DNA from: Closterium sp. NIES-65
Lineage: Eukaryota; Streptophyta; Zygnematophyceae; Desmidiales; Closteriaceae
Length of the DNA: 64,000 bases
NCBI GenBank assembly: GCA_948144175.1
Contig: CANXME010000532.1
Coordinates: 2,913,001-2,977,000, forward strand
Reading direction: 5' to 3'
Each line of letters begins with the position of its first letter. The first letter of the stretch is position 1. Position numbers and translations under genes: made by a program. The notes under the pieces are model-generated. The model was not told the origin of the DNA, made no database searches, and worked only from the letters and a program-made list of their open reading frames with translations. Positions 52,101 through 61,026 of the stretch are shown in pieces.

Positions 52101-53310
52101 ACAGGTGCAAAGGGAGGGCAACGCGGTTGGAGGAGAGAGGGGGAAAGAGGAGGGAGGAAATCCATCGTTACTAGGCTATACGGGCAGCATAAGAAGGCTA
52201 GCGATGCCGCTTCATGGGAAGGGCAGCGATGGTGGGGAAGGGAGGGGGACAGCGGAAGGAGTAGAGGTACCCCTTGGTGGGAATGAGGGTAGTTTGGGGA
52301 AGGCAGTGGTGCCGGTGCGAGGGGAGGGCAACGTTGGTGGAGGAGGAAGGAGGGAGGGAGAAGAGAAGAGGGAAGAGGAGGGAGAACAAGAGGAAGAAGA
52401 AGAAGAAGAAGAGGGAGAAGGAGAGGGAGAAGAGGAGGGAGATAAGGAGGGAGAGGGGGAGGGAGAGGGGGAGGGAGAGGGGGAGGGAGAGGGGGAGGGA
52501 GAGGGGGAGGGAGAGGGGGAGGGAGAACCCTCTCCCCTCTGTCCCAGGGGGGATGTCAATGTGGGGAGTTGGGGGGTGAATGAGTGTGAGGGAGAGAAGG
52601 AGGAAGATGCAGCTGAACTAGAGGAGTTCACATGCTTGCAGGAGGGGCGCAAGAGGAAAATGCATGGAGGAGGAGGTGTTGAGAGGGAAGGGGCTGGCTG
52701 CAGGACAAGGCACCTGAAAGGCCACCTGAGGGAGCAGAAGAGGTACCTGAATAGGAAGGTGCATCATTTTGTGGGGAGGAGAGACTGCCGATGCAACCTG
52801 AGGAAGCACCTGAAGGCAACAGAGAAGGAGCACCTGAGGCAGGAGGAGATTCTCCTGAAGGAGGAGGAGGCTCACCTGAGGCAGCAGGCAGTACACTTAA
52901 AGCAACAGGAGGAACACCTGCGGAAGAAAGAGCGCTTTCTGGACCAACAGAATGAGCAGCAGGATTTCTACCTGAAACAGAAAGAGCTGCTCCTGAGGGA
53001 AAAAAAGGAGCAGCAAGAGACACACTTGAAGCAGAAAGAGTTGCTCCTGAGGGAACAGCAGGAGCAGGAGGTGTTGTATCTGAAACGGAAAGAGGTGCTC
53101 CTGGAGGAACAGAAAGAGCGGCAGGAGATGCACGGGAGGCAGGAGGAGGAGCTCCTGCGGCAGCATGACGAGCACTTAAAGCAGCACCGCGAGCACCTCA
53201 ACGATCAGGAAAAACTCCTGAAGCGCAAGAGGCACCTGGGCCTTCAGGGGAGGCACACTCGGATTCAGAAGGCTCGCCTAAATGACGGCTCTGTAGGTCC
53301 TTGTGTTTGA
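48549..53310 (+). CDS. Z3 locus: multi-exon C2H2 zinc-finger / coiled-coil protein
   Basis: Proposed exons: first exon to 49157 (ATG at 48549, or later at about 48657 or 48732), 49669-49764, 50016-50111, 50467-53310, all phase 0 with GT-AG borders. Fingers: CDECGKAF; ILCPHDNC; FVCPHENC; LPCSHPHC. A decayed fifth finger lies at about 50311-50400. The C-terminus has a very long charged repeat and a coiled coil. Closest in layout to Z1. Probably nuclear and nucleic-acid-binding; partner and target unknown. No frame damage was seen, so it is the most likely intact member with Z2. Confidence 0.7.
49158..49668 (+). other. Z3 intron 1: (CTCA)n then (CTCC)n
   Basis: Long CTCA tract (49165-49320) passing into CTCC/CCTT repeats (49330-49500). 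At 49570-49582 a half palindrome (atcgactcaaaac). Acceptor CTGCAG at 49663-49668. Confidence 0.6.
49669..49764 (+). CDS. Z3 exon 2: C2H2 finger exon (32 aa)
   Basis: CTGCAG acceptor, GTGAGC donor; 96 nt, phase 0. ILCPHDNCERAFAFNYQLQR, HLRLHHNPDACQ. Confidence 0.7.
50016..50111 (+). CDS. Z3 exon 3: C2H2 finger exon (32 aa)
   Basis: CATCAG acceptor, GTAAGT donor; 96 nt, phase 0. FVCPHENCQKAFSSNHLLKE, HILTHNPNAPPR. The intron before it (49765-50015) is C/T-rich and otherwise empty. Confidence 0.72.
50112..50466 (+). other. Z3 intron with palindrome seam and a decayed finger exon
   Basis: Palindrome 50151-50168 between two identical 21-nt copies (50130-50150, 50170-50190). A decayed 'HPCPHPHC' exon (about 50311-50400) lacks the last zinc-binding His and has no donor. 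Confidence 0.6.
50151..50168. repeat. Palindrome seam P4 (GTCGAC form)
   Basis: TTTTGAGTCGACTCAAAA, perfect 18-bp palindrome, between 50130-50150 and 50170-50190, which are identical over 21 nt. Confidence 0.9.
50467..53310 (+). CDS. Z3 last exon: finger, giant charged repeat, coiled coil
   Basis: CACCAG acceptor; LPCSHPHCSQTF...SMLKHARTQH, then about 1 kb of 30-bp units coding RREEERKEAA (50750-51800), a probable single alpha-helix of alternating Arg/Glu. Blocks shared with Z2 follow (LLGYTGSIRR, PLHGKGS), then a (GEGE)n stretch (52430-52525), the conserved box VHHFVGR..CRCNLRKHLKATEK (about 52760-52830) and heptads to about 53240 (EEHLRKK, KELLLRE). Stop at 53308-53310. The long charged helix and coil together could span tens of nanometres (inference). 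Confidence 0.72.
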   Translation, partial: LPCSHPHCSQTFKNRRSMLKHARTQHKKEGGSGSRVLGVRGGAEGSEAGVKRAHEGDKGMRVHEGLVVREEREEEAVRGKEREEEERRGEERREEARREEWWKGAARRVWERREAERREEERKEAARREEEMKEAARREEERKEAARREEERKEEERREAARREKVRKEKARREEKRRGEERREEARREEERKQAARREEERKEAAIREEERKQAARREEERKEAARREEEMKRREEERKEAARREEERKEAARREEERKEAARREEEREEAARREEERKRREEERKEAARREEERKEAARREEERKEAARREEERKRREEERKEAARREEERKQAARREEVRKEAARREEERKEAARREEERKEAARREEERKEAARREERKEAARREEERKEAERREEERKQVARREEERKEAARREDESKEAARREEERKEAARREEERREEVLRQECEKKTSVVIERDGRRGEEMEGKGRRGEERDGEEETPLFLPSGEGGMGRETMQVQGEGNAVGGGLGTEKRARTQSLAAEERNTMGMAAMQRDAAKQQVQREGNAVGGERGKEEGGNPSLLGYTGSIRRLAMPLHGKGSDGGEGRGTAEGVEVPLGGNEGSLGKAVVPVRGEGNVGGGGRREGEEKREEEGEQEEEEEEEEGEGEGEEEGDKEGEGEGEGEGEGEGEGEGEGEGEGEGEPSPLCPRGDVNVGSWGVNECEGEKEEDAAELEEFTCLQEGRKRKMHGGGGVEREGAGCRTRHLKGHLREQKRYLNRKVHHFVGRRDCRCNLRKHLKATEKEHLRQEEILLKEEEAHLRQQAVHLKQQEEHLRKKERFLDQQNEQQDFYLKQKELLLREKKEQQETHLKQKELLLREQQEQEVLYLKRKEVLLEEQKERQEMHGRQEEELLRQHDEHLKQHREHLNDQEKLLKRKRHLGLQGRHTRIQKARLNDGSVGPCV
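50750..51800 (+). repeat. 30-bp coding minisatellite in Z3, about 30 copies
   Basis: Units of gaggagggaggaggagagga plus aggaagcggc, with variants and occasional 15-bp short units that keep the frame. Confidence 0.9.
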
Positions 53311-53782
53311 GAAGAGGGGGTGGGGTGAGGGTGGGGAGGGAGGGAGGATGGTGGAGGATGAAGGGAGAGGAGGGGGCGTGGTGAAGATGGAGGGGATGGA
53401 GAAGAGACGAGTTTAGTTTTAGAGGACGGGGCAGGATTATCGGGGAGTTGGTCCCAGGGAGAAAACCCTCGATGCATGTGCGGACTAAAAATTCACTGCC
53501 AATGGATGCTCCCATTCCAGGATTTTGTGCTGGAATTGATTCCTTTTCTAGTGAAGACCTTTCTGAGTCTGGTTAATTTCACTCTTGAAAGTCGAGGTAG
53601 ACTTTCGCTTTGTCTTCCGCACCTGATGGAATTTGAGCCTGAATCTTTTTCCAATGTCTTCCATCACAAGAGCAAAGAGGAAATATAGTATAAGGGGGTT
53701 ACCATACTGTATATTTTTTTCGAAGTGGCTCGTGGGTGGAAGGAAGGTCAAGACATGCTAGAGTTAAAAGTTTAGAAAGATA
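53311..53782. other. Z3 downstream region
   Basis: No gene recognised. Purine-rich start, then mixed composition. Confidence 0.4.
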
Positions 53783-54300
53783 CCGTATCGCCCCGGATAT
53801 AGGCGCCGTCCGATTAAAGGCGCCGGCGCTTCTATCTGGAGCATGGCGCTTATGGCCGGAATTCGATTACAAGCGCCCCCCCCCTGAAAATGCTTTACTT
53901 ATTATAAGCGCATGCCTAAATTTATTTTTCATTCCTGATTAAAACGGTAACGAATATTTCTAGCGAGTCACATCACATTTTCACTTTGTTTGACTTTCGC
54001 GGACCTCACTGGTTGCGCGTCCAGTCAGTATGAGCTGGCACGCGGGCAAAATGACGCGCCAAAGCTCAGTGCACCGTCAGAAATTCGCCCTCGCGCGATT
54101 CTGATTCTGGACGCTGTAAAGTCTTAATTCGGTTCAACTTACGAGACTGAAATGTACATGTTGGTGCGTTTGAATTGTATTTCTGTATTTGTCTTTATAT
54201 AAGCGCCGGCGCTTATGGCCGTTATTCAATTACAAGCGCCACCCCTAAAAAAATCGATTTTATTATAAGCGCCGCGGCGCTTATATCCGGGGCGATACGG
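53783..54300. mobile_element. MITE with TA target duplication (pogo/Tc1-mariner-like)
   Basis: Terminal inverted repeats of about 26 bp begin CCGTATCGCCCCGGATATA; left and right differ at one base. TA lies on both sides (53781-53782, 54301-54302). Inside are subterminal words ('aagcgccggcgctta', 'attcgattacaagcgcc') in both orientations. No transposase. TA duplication and end sequence suggest the Tc1/mariner-pogo group; that class assignment is inference. Confidence 0.75.
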
Positions 54301-54302
54301 TA

Positions 54303-54571
54303 AAAGCATTCTCACTTCCAACATACCGTATAACTGTACCGTGTTGGTTTGAAGGTTTTGTGTATGTCTGTAAGCTGTAGCGTATCTGCAAACTCGAGCA
54401 ACCGAACAGCACCAACTCGACTCAGTCTGCTTCCCCAGCAGCGGACTTGTGCGCGGACAGCACACATAGGCATGGGCAGAAATAGGTTGTGCGTGCAGCG
54501 CAGGCACAGCTAGGTCGCGCGTGCAGCGCAGACACACTTAGGTCGCGCGTGCAGCACCGCTATATGCGGAA
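54303..54571 (+). other. Upstream region of Z4
   Basis: Contains a triplicated phrase 'aggtcgcgcgtgcagcgca' with variants (54485-54555). No clear TATA box. Probably 5' leader or promoter of Z4. Confidence 0.4.
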
Positions 54572-55376
54572 ATGCCATCCGCGGAAGATGAAGTGGGCGG
54601 TTCGGTTCCGCAGCGGAGCACGCGGAGGTCGACGCGACTGGCGCAGGCTAGCGGAGCGGATGCATGCGGAAGGACCAGCGCGGAAGCCGGCGGTAGAATT
54701 AATGCGGAATCCGGCGGAAGGAACAGCGCGTTGATTAAGGATGGAAATGTCGGGAAGGCTCTCGCGACTAATGGCAGTGATAACAGCAGTAGCAGCGGCA
54801 GCAGCAGCTCCCGAAGCAGCTCAGAAGGTTCCATTTGCAGCAGCAAGGGATTTGTCGTGAGCAACGAGGACGAATTGTCGGATGACGACAGCATGACGTC
54901 AGTCGAGGACGAACGGTCCCCGCGGGCAGGGAGGAAAAGCTCTGGGCCGGTCAGAAAAAGCGATTGCGAGATGAAAGGGGAGGTAAAGGGAAATGAGGCT
55001 ACGATTAGGGTTAGAGGAGAGAAAAAGGGGAGAGGGAGAAGCGAAGGGGGGCAAGCAGGGGGGAAGGGAGGCGGAGAAGGGGAACGGAACGGAGCGGGAG
55101 GGGAAAAGAAATGGGGGGGGGACAAGCGGGGGGGAAAAGGCGCAGGGCGGAGGGTTGAAGGGGCTGAGCGCAGGGGGGAAGAAGGGAGATGCGCGCACAA
55201 GTGCGGGCATGGTTGGTGCCACGGGTGGGGGTGTGGGTGGGGTAGGAGAGGGAGTGACGGAGGGAATAGCGGAGGGGCTTATAGACGGTTTGGCGGAGGG
55301 AATAGCTGAGGCGCTGGGGGGGAAACGCGCAGAGGGGAAAGCGGAGGGGAGAGAGGCGAGACGAGCAGAGGGAGCA

Positions 55377-55409
<33 letters not shown>

Positions 55410-57663
55410 ACAGCGACAGAAGAAAGGGCAACAGCAGCAAAGGGGCGTGTTGATATGCAAGGGAATGAGGAAGAGGCGTCAAGAGGGGATGTAGATGGAT
55501 GGGTTGACCCTGTAGCGGAGTACATAGGATGGTCTATAACGGGGATGAGGAGGGGAGGGGGAGGGGATGCGGAAAGAGGGGAAGAGGAGGGAGGATGGGG
55601 CGAGGAGTGGGAGGAGGAAGGGGAATGGGAGGAGGAGGAGGACGAGGAGGAGAGGGAAGAGGAGGAGGGGGAAGAAGAGGGGGAAGGAGATGGGGAAGAG
55701 GAGCAGGAGAAGGAGGAGGGGGAGAGTGAGGGAAGAGAAGGACGGAAAAGGATCAGCAGCAGCAACGGGAAGCAGCGGGGAAAGGAGCAGGAGAACGACA
55801 AAGCAGCACATGAGAAAGCAACAACGAACCGTATCAGCTGCGAAAAGTGTACAGAGAGAAATAGGTGCAGGGATTGCGAGGGGTGCAAAGAGGCTAATAG
55901 TGGAGGAGAAGCAGATAAGAGGGGCGCGGCCACAGCAGGAAAGGCACGAGAAGGTCGACCAGGAGAGGCGGAAAAAGCAGCAGAAGCAGTCGATGAAACT
56001 TCATTGAATCACTTGAATGCTGCTGGTATAGGTCCCTTAGATGGGTACGCGGATGGTTTGGAAGACAACGCGGACCCCCTGGGCGGGTATATAGACCCAC
56101 TGGAGCAATATATGCTGTGGTCTGGCGTGGGGCTGGTGGGAGAGGGGGGAGGGGAGGAGGGGGAAGATACGGGGGAGGAGGTGGGGGAGGATGTGGGGGA
56201 GGAGGTAGGGGAGGTTGTGGGGCAGGCGGAGGTAGGGGCAGATGGAGAGGGGACGGTGGGGGGAGGTGTAGGGGGGAGAGGTTGGCAGAAAGGTAGGTGA
56301 AGAAGAGGGGGATGAGGTGGGGGAAGGGGAGGTGGGGGAAGAGGGGATGGAGAGGAAGGAGGTGAGTACAGGGAATGAGACGAGAGAGGTGGAGAGGCGA
56401 GATGAGGAGGGGAGAGAGGAGGAGGGGAGGCAGGAGGAGGAGAGAGGAGAGGGAGGACAAAAGGAGGGGCGAGGGGAGGGGAGGCAAGAGGAGGGGGAAG
56501 ATGAGAAGGAAGTTATTGAAGGGCGGGGTGTGAGAGAGGTTGGAGGGGAGAGGGAGGGGAAGGAAGGGAGGGGAGTGAGGGAGGTTGGAGGGGAGACGGA
56601 TGGGGGCGAAGGGAGGGGAGTGAGGGAGGTTGGAGGGGAGAGGGAGGGGGGCGAAGGGAGGGAGCAGGAGGAACGGGAGAGACATGGAGTGGGGGATGAG
56701 GGGCAGGGTGTGGAGTGTGGTGGCGGCAGAGAGAAGAATGGGCAGAATGAGAATGATAAGGAGAATGAAATTAGTGAGGCGAGAGAGGATGACGATGTGG
56801 TGGAAGTGACAGTGATGGGAAAGGGAGAGGGAAAGGGCGGTAAAGGAGGAGGGGAGGTGGGTGATGGTAGAGAGGCGAGGGAAGGCGAGGGTATGGGGCG
56901 TGATTGGGGGGAGTGTGACGTTGAGGAGTGTGAGATAGTGGAGGGGAATGTTCGGGGGAGGGATGGTGAGGGAAGGGATGTTGAAGAGAGAAGGGGAAGG
57001 CGAGTGGGTGGTGAAGTGAGAAGAGGGCGAGTGGGAGAGAAAGGCGGGAGTGGAAGGGAGAAGGGGAAGGTAACGAAGAGAGAAAGGGAGAAAAAGAGGA
57101 GTCGGAGAGGAGAAGAGAAGGCGAGGGCACATGAGGAGGAGGAGGAGGGAGAGGACGGAGGGGAGAGGGAGGAGGAAGAGGGTGAAGAGGTGGAGGAGAT
57201 TGAAATGGTGGAGGGGGGGGAGAAGGAGGAGGAGAAGAAGGTGGGGGAAGAAGAGGTGAAGGGCAGAAAGAGGGGACAAAAGCGGAGTAAGCACGAGGAG
57301 AGGGAGAATGAGGGGAATGATGAGGGTAAGGAGGATGAGGATGAGGAGGAGGAGGTGGAAGAGATAAAGGTAGAAGATATACAGGAGGACAGGAGCAAGA
57401 GGAATAAGAGGAAGCGCAAGGAGAGGCGGGGGGGAGAAAAGGAGAAGGAGGCGAGAAAGAGGTCAAAGTACCAGAAAGAAGAGGAGAAAGAGGAAGAGGA
57501 GGATTCGGGAGAGGAGGAGGAGAGTGAGAAGGAGGAAGTGGAGCAGGGCAAGGGGGGAAGGAGGTGTAAGGCGAAGGAGAAGCGGTATGAGTGTGGGCAG
57601 TGCGGCATGGCGTTCACTCGACCGGCATATGTGCGACAACACATGGCCACCCACGCGAACCAG
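54572..57663 (+). CDS. Z4 N-terminal acidic region and first finger
   Basis: Starts MPSAEDEVGGSVPQRSTRRS, then Ser- and Gly-rich sequence; second frame from about 54993 includes a repeat-rich LIDGLAEGIAEAL, an Ala tract and two 'DPL.GYIDPLEQY..W' type units (WVDPVAEYIGWSITGM near 55500; DPLGGYIDPLEQYMLWSGVG near 56080); third frame from about 56300 is Glu/Arg/Gly-rich with repeated GVREVGGERE. It ends KRYECGQCGMAFTRPAYVRQ, HMATHANQ and CAG/GTGGGC. A Cys-rich stretch CEKCTERNRCRDCEGCKE (about 55840-55895) could be another metal site. Confidence 0.5.
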
Positions 57664-60600
57664 GTGGGCTGCTCTTACTCTCCTCACTCACACTCACTCA
57701 CACTCACTCTCTTACCTGCACTCATGCTAGGTTTCTCACCCACCCGGCCATCGTATGTGAGGCAGCACTTGGCCATACTGGAGAAAGCGTAAGTGTTAGC
57801 AGATCTTCGGACATTTTCCAGTGAGCAGCGGCGCTTAGGTAAAATGTCCGAAGGTTTCTCACCCACCCGGCCATCGTATGTGAGGCAGCACTTGGCCATT
57901 CACTCCCTCCAGGGGGATTGATGCTCAGTCCGCTGGCTTTGTCCGCATGAGGAGGACTAGGAAGGCCTCACTCACTCACCCACTCAATCACTCCGGTTCT
58001 TCACCCTCCCTCGCTCGCCTTCCTACCACTCCCTGCTACCCCACCCCACCAATTGCCTTACAGCAGAAGTCGTTTGTGTGCCCACACAAGGACTGCAGAA
58101 GAGCGTTCGGGAGGAAGTACCACCTGCCTATGTTGCGCCTGACGCCCTGGAAGGGCAGCGTCCAGCGTCCGGACGTTCACGTCCGGACGCTGGACGCGTC
58201 AAATCGGTTTGACGCTGGACGTTCGGGGAAAAAAATTTCGGGCAGCCCGAAAAAAAATTCTCCTGCACGAAATTGACTCGCGATTTCATTGCGACCAGAA
58301 TTGACGATGAAATTGCCATCTGGGGGCCGCGTTTTTGACCTAAAAAACGCAACCCTCACTTATTCCCCCCTACACATTTGTACCCATCCACATCTACCTC
58401 TCCCAACCTGGTCGACCCCCAACTAAACTAGAGGACCAGATCTAGATCGACATTACACAGATCTGTTTCTCTCGACATTGTCAAGCATTCCTTACACTAG
58501 AATTCGCCAGTCACGCTACTAAGCCTTCCTAGCTAAAATTAGGTTAAGGCGATTAAGATATCATGTCAACTCCTAGTCCCGCCGGTCATTCTGTTAGTGC
58601 CTCCACGCCTTCTGGAGATTTTCAGGATTTTCTGGATATTATGGAGTATTTATAACTATAGGTGACAAATGTTAACTTCTTGCATTCTAACCCCTGCGTA
58701 TCCTTACTAGGCAGGTTTTTTTACCCCTGCCCAGAAAACATTTTTGCCCTGCCCGGACTAGCGTCAAGCGGGCGTCCAGGGCAGAGGGCACCGGGCGTCA
58801 AGCGTCTGGACGCCCCGTCCAGACGCCAGCGTAAAAAACGCCTGACGCGTCAGGCGCAACATAGCCACCTGCAGCGCCACATGCAGTCGCATGCTCCCGA
58901 CCGGGTGAGTCCCTCCCTTTCCGTGCTAGTGATGCCAACCCAATCATATGAGTCGACTCACAAGTCTCATCATTCGGGAAGAAGGAACTACCACATGCAG
59001 CCTCCCATCCCATGCCCCTGACCAGTTAAGTTCCTCCCCTTTCCATGCTACCAACGCCAACCCAATCATATGAGTCGACTCACAAGTCTCATCATTCAGG
59101 AAGAAGGAACTACCACATGCAGCCTCCCATCCCATGCCCTCGACCAGGTAAGTTCCTCCCCTTTCCATGCTACCAACGCCATCCTAATCATATGAGTCGA
59201 CTCACAAGTCTCATTGTTCAGGAGGAAGGAAGTACAACCTGCAGCGCCACATGCAGCCTCCCATCCCACGCCCCTGACCGGGCCTGTTTTTGCATCATAA
59301 GACATGCTGCGACAGGTGAGGCTGTTCCTTTTATCAATCTCCTCTCCCGATCCTCTCCTTCCTCTGCATCCCACCCCACCCGTTCCCCTGCCCGCACCCT
59401 AAGTGCGCCCAAACATTCAGCCTGCATGCCAGCATGCAGCGACACGTGAGGGTACTGTTCCCCTGATTCTGTCTCCCTCCCCAATCCTCTTTTTCCATTT
59501 TCTTTCCCTACTTCCCCCCAGTTCCCCTGCCTACACCCGCAGTGCACTCAGACGTTCAGCCTGCACGCCAGCATGCAGCGGCACGTGAGGGAGCAGCACT
59601 GGGAGGAGGAGGGCATTCGAGACCGGCTTGATCGAATCAACAGAGAGATCAAGGCGAAGCAGCAACGGCACGGGAGGGAGGTCGATGTTCTCCTGATTCT
59701 CTTGCCTCCCTCCATCTGTGCAACCCCTACATCCCCACCCTACCAGTTTCCGTGTCCGCACCCACACTGCACCCAAACATTCAGCCTGCATGCCAGCATG
59801 CAGCGGCACGTGAGGGAACAGCACTGGGAGGAGGAGGGCATCCGAGACCGGCTGGATAGAGTAAATAGAGAGAGCAAGGGGAAGCAGGAGGAGGAGGGGG
59901 GGATTGGTGATCGGTTGTGTAGGGTGAAGAGAGAGAGTAAGGGAGGGGGTGCGGAGCATAAGGTTCAGGAGAAGGTTGGGGTCCAGGAGAGAAGACAGCA
60001 GAAGGGACAGCAGAAAACAGAGGAGAAAGCACAGGGGAAGACGCAGGAAGCACAGGAGAAAATGCAGAAAGCACAGGAAATAATACAGGAGAAACCGAAG
60101 GAGAAAACGCAGGAGGAAGCGCAGGAGAAAACACAAGAGAAGGAATGTGAGAAGACAGCAGAAGCAACAGGAGGGATTGGAGGAGGGGGGAAGGAGGGGA
60201 TAGCTGGGAATGAGGAGCGGAGAGGAGGGGAGGAGGAGCAGAGAGGAAGGGAGGAGAGGAAAGCAGGGGAGGGGGAGAGGGAGGAGGAAAGGAGAGGTGG
60301 AGACGAGGGGAGAGGAGGGGAGGAGGAGAGGGAGGAGGAAAAGAGAGGTGGAGACGAGAAGAGAGGAGGTGAGGAGGAGAGGATCGCAGCAGAGGGGGGA
60401 AGGAGAGGAGGGGGAAATCAGAAGAGAGAAGGCGAGCAGGAGGAGAGAAGGGGTGATGAAGGGGCTGGAAAGGGTTTGAGTGTGATGGGGAGTGGTGAGA
60501 AGCGGTTTGACACTCAAATGTGTGATGCTGAATTGTTTGATGCTGCTGAAGCAGACAGGCAAGAATCTGCTGACGTGGAGGATAACAGAGAGATCCTTGC

Positions 60601-61003
60601 GACCAATGGGAGAGAAGGGGCGGTGCAAGGGATGCAGGGCCACCTGCAGCAACAGAAGCAGCACCTGAAGAAACACCTGGGGGTTGGTGAGGATCGCCTG
60701 GAGAAGCACCTGAAGGAGAAGGAGCAGCCTGGTATGGAGATGAAAGATCACCTGAACCAACAGAAGGAACAGCTGAGGGCAGTTAAGGAGCACTTGAGGA
60801 GGAAGGAGATTCTCCTAAAGGAGGAGGAGGATTTTCTGAGGCGGCAGCAGGAGCACCTGAGACAACAGAGGGAGCACCTGAAACAACAGAACGAGGATCT
60901 GAGGCAACGAGAGGAGCAATTAGCAAGGCAAGAGCAGCACCTGGGGGAACACCTGAGCGGGGAGCACCTGGGGGAAGAGCACCTGGGAGGACACCTGACC
61001 TGA
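54572..61003 (+). CDS. Z4 locus: C2H2 zinc-finger / coiled-coil protein, more diverged
   Basis: Parts: long acidic N-terminus (54572-57663) ending in a CGQCGMAF finger, a 31-aa finger exon split by a transposon (58067-58127 plus 58873-58904), degenerate tandem exons (58930-59300), 'CxHPxCTQTFSLHASM' finger exons (59522-59680 and from 59747), and a last part with charged sequence and coiled coil to 61003. The order matches Z1-Z3, but the RRCKLRKHLKATEK box is missing. The N-terminus uses three frames in turn (breaks near 55000 and 56290), so there are either short introns I could not place, sequence errors or decay. Function as for the paralogs. Confidence 0.55.
57664..58066 (+). other. Z4 intron 1: CTCA tract, duplicated finger relic with hairpin
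   Basis: CTCA/CACT tract at 57680-57715. Finger relic 'gtttctcacccacccggcca' is present twice (57730-57776, 57853-57899). Between the copies lies an inverted repeat CTTCGGACATTTT / AAAATGTCCGAAG (57805-57817, 57841-57853). Confidence 0.6.
58067..58904 (+). pseudogene. Z4 finger exon interrupted by a MITE
   Basis: 58067-58127 plus 58873-58904, minus one target copy, gives exactly 93 nt (31 aa): KSFVCPHKDCRRAFGRKYHL, QRHMQSHAPDR, then GTGAGT. That is the same length as the intact finger exons of Z1. The inserted 737-bp element adds stops, so the exon is dead unless the insert is skipped or removed. Confidence 0.75.
58128..58864. mobile_element. Non-autonomous DNA transposon (8-bp target duplication, hAT-like)
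   Basis: Terminal inverted repeats CTATGTTGCGCCTGACGC (58128-58145) and its exact complement (58847-58864). Target duplication ccacctgc on both sides (58120-58127, 58865-58872). Subterminal words around 'gcgtcc(a/g)gacg' repeat in both orientations near both ends. 737 bp, no transposase frame. An 8-bp duplication is typical of hAT; family assignment is inference. Confidence 0.8.
58928..59300 (+). repeat. 122-bp tandem repeat of a decayed finger exon, 3 units
   Basis: Three units with a period of exactly 122 bp, marked by TGAGTCGACTCA at 58949, 59071 and 59193. Each carries a remnant of the finger exon ('gga.gaaggaa.tac' ... 'cacatgcagcctcccatccc'). Stop codons follow, so these are probably not coding. 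Confidence 0.8.
58949..58960. repeat. Palindrome P5a (GTCGAC form), in 122-bp unit 1
   Basis: TGAGTCGACTCA; the same 12-mer recurs at 59071-59082 and 59193-59204, one per 122-bp unit. Confidence 0.85.
59522..59680 (+). CDS. Z4 finger exon, copy 1
   Basis: CCCCAG acceptor; FPCLHPQCTQTFSLHASMQR, HVREQHWEEEGIRDRLDRIN... up to GGGAGGGAG/GTCGAT. Intact C2H2 finger. A further, shorter relic of the same exon lies at about 59400-59450. Confidence 0.55.
59747..61003 (+). CDS. Z4 last exon: finger, amphipathic repeats, coiled coil
   Basis: TACCAG acceptor; FPCPHPHCTQTFSLHASMQR, HVREQH (intact C2H2), then Glu/Lys/Gln helix-like repeats (EKTQE.AQEK, 60000-60160), Gly/Glu/Arg-rich sequence (60180-60470) and heptads HLRQQREHLKQQNEDLRQRE (about 60640-60960). 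Ends GEHLGEEHLGGHLT. The frame is open back through 59573, so copy 1 and this exon may also be read without splicing. Confidence 0.6.
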   Translation, partial: FPCPHPHCTQTFSLHASMQRHVREQHWEEEGIRDRLDRVNRESKGKQEEEGGIGDRLCRVKRESKGGGAEHKVQEKVGVQERRQQKGQQKTEEKAQGKTQEAQEKMQKAQEIIQEKPKEKTQEEAQEKTQEKECEKTAEATGGIGGGGKEGIAGNEERRGGEEEQRGREERKAGEGEREEERRGGDEGRGGEEEREEEKRGGDEKRGGEEERIAAEGGRRGGGNQKREGEQEERRGDEGAGKGLSVMGSGEKRFDTQMCDAELFDAAEADRQESADVEDNREILATNGREGAVQGMQGHLQQQKQHLKKHLGVGEDRLEKHLKEKEQPGMEMKDHLNQQKEQLRAVKEHLRRKEILLKEEEDFLRRQQEHLRQQREHLKQQNEDLRQREEQLARQEQHLGEHLSGEHLGEEHLGGHLT

Positions 61004-61026
61004 GGGGGCACCTGAGGGGGAAGCAC

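Noticed and set aside
54538-55933. Minus-strand Ser/Pro/Ala-rich frames opposite the Z4 N-terminus
   Set aside because: Shadows of the Gly/Glu/Arg-rich plus-strand coding region.
58928-59300. Evenly spaced repeats with palindromic cores, superficially CRISPR-like
   Set aside because: The whole 122-bp unit is repeated, including the would-be spacers; the context is eukaryotic and exon-derived.
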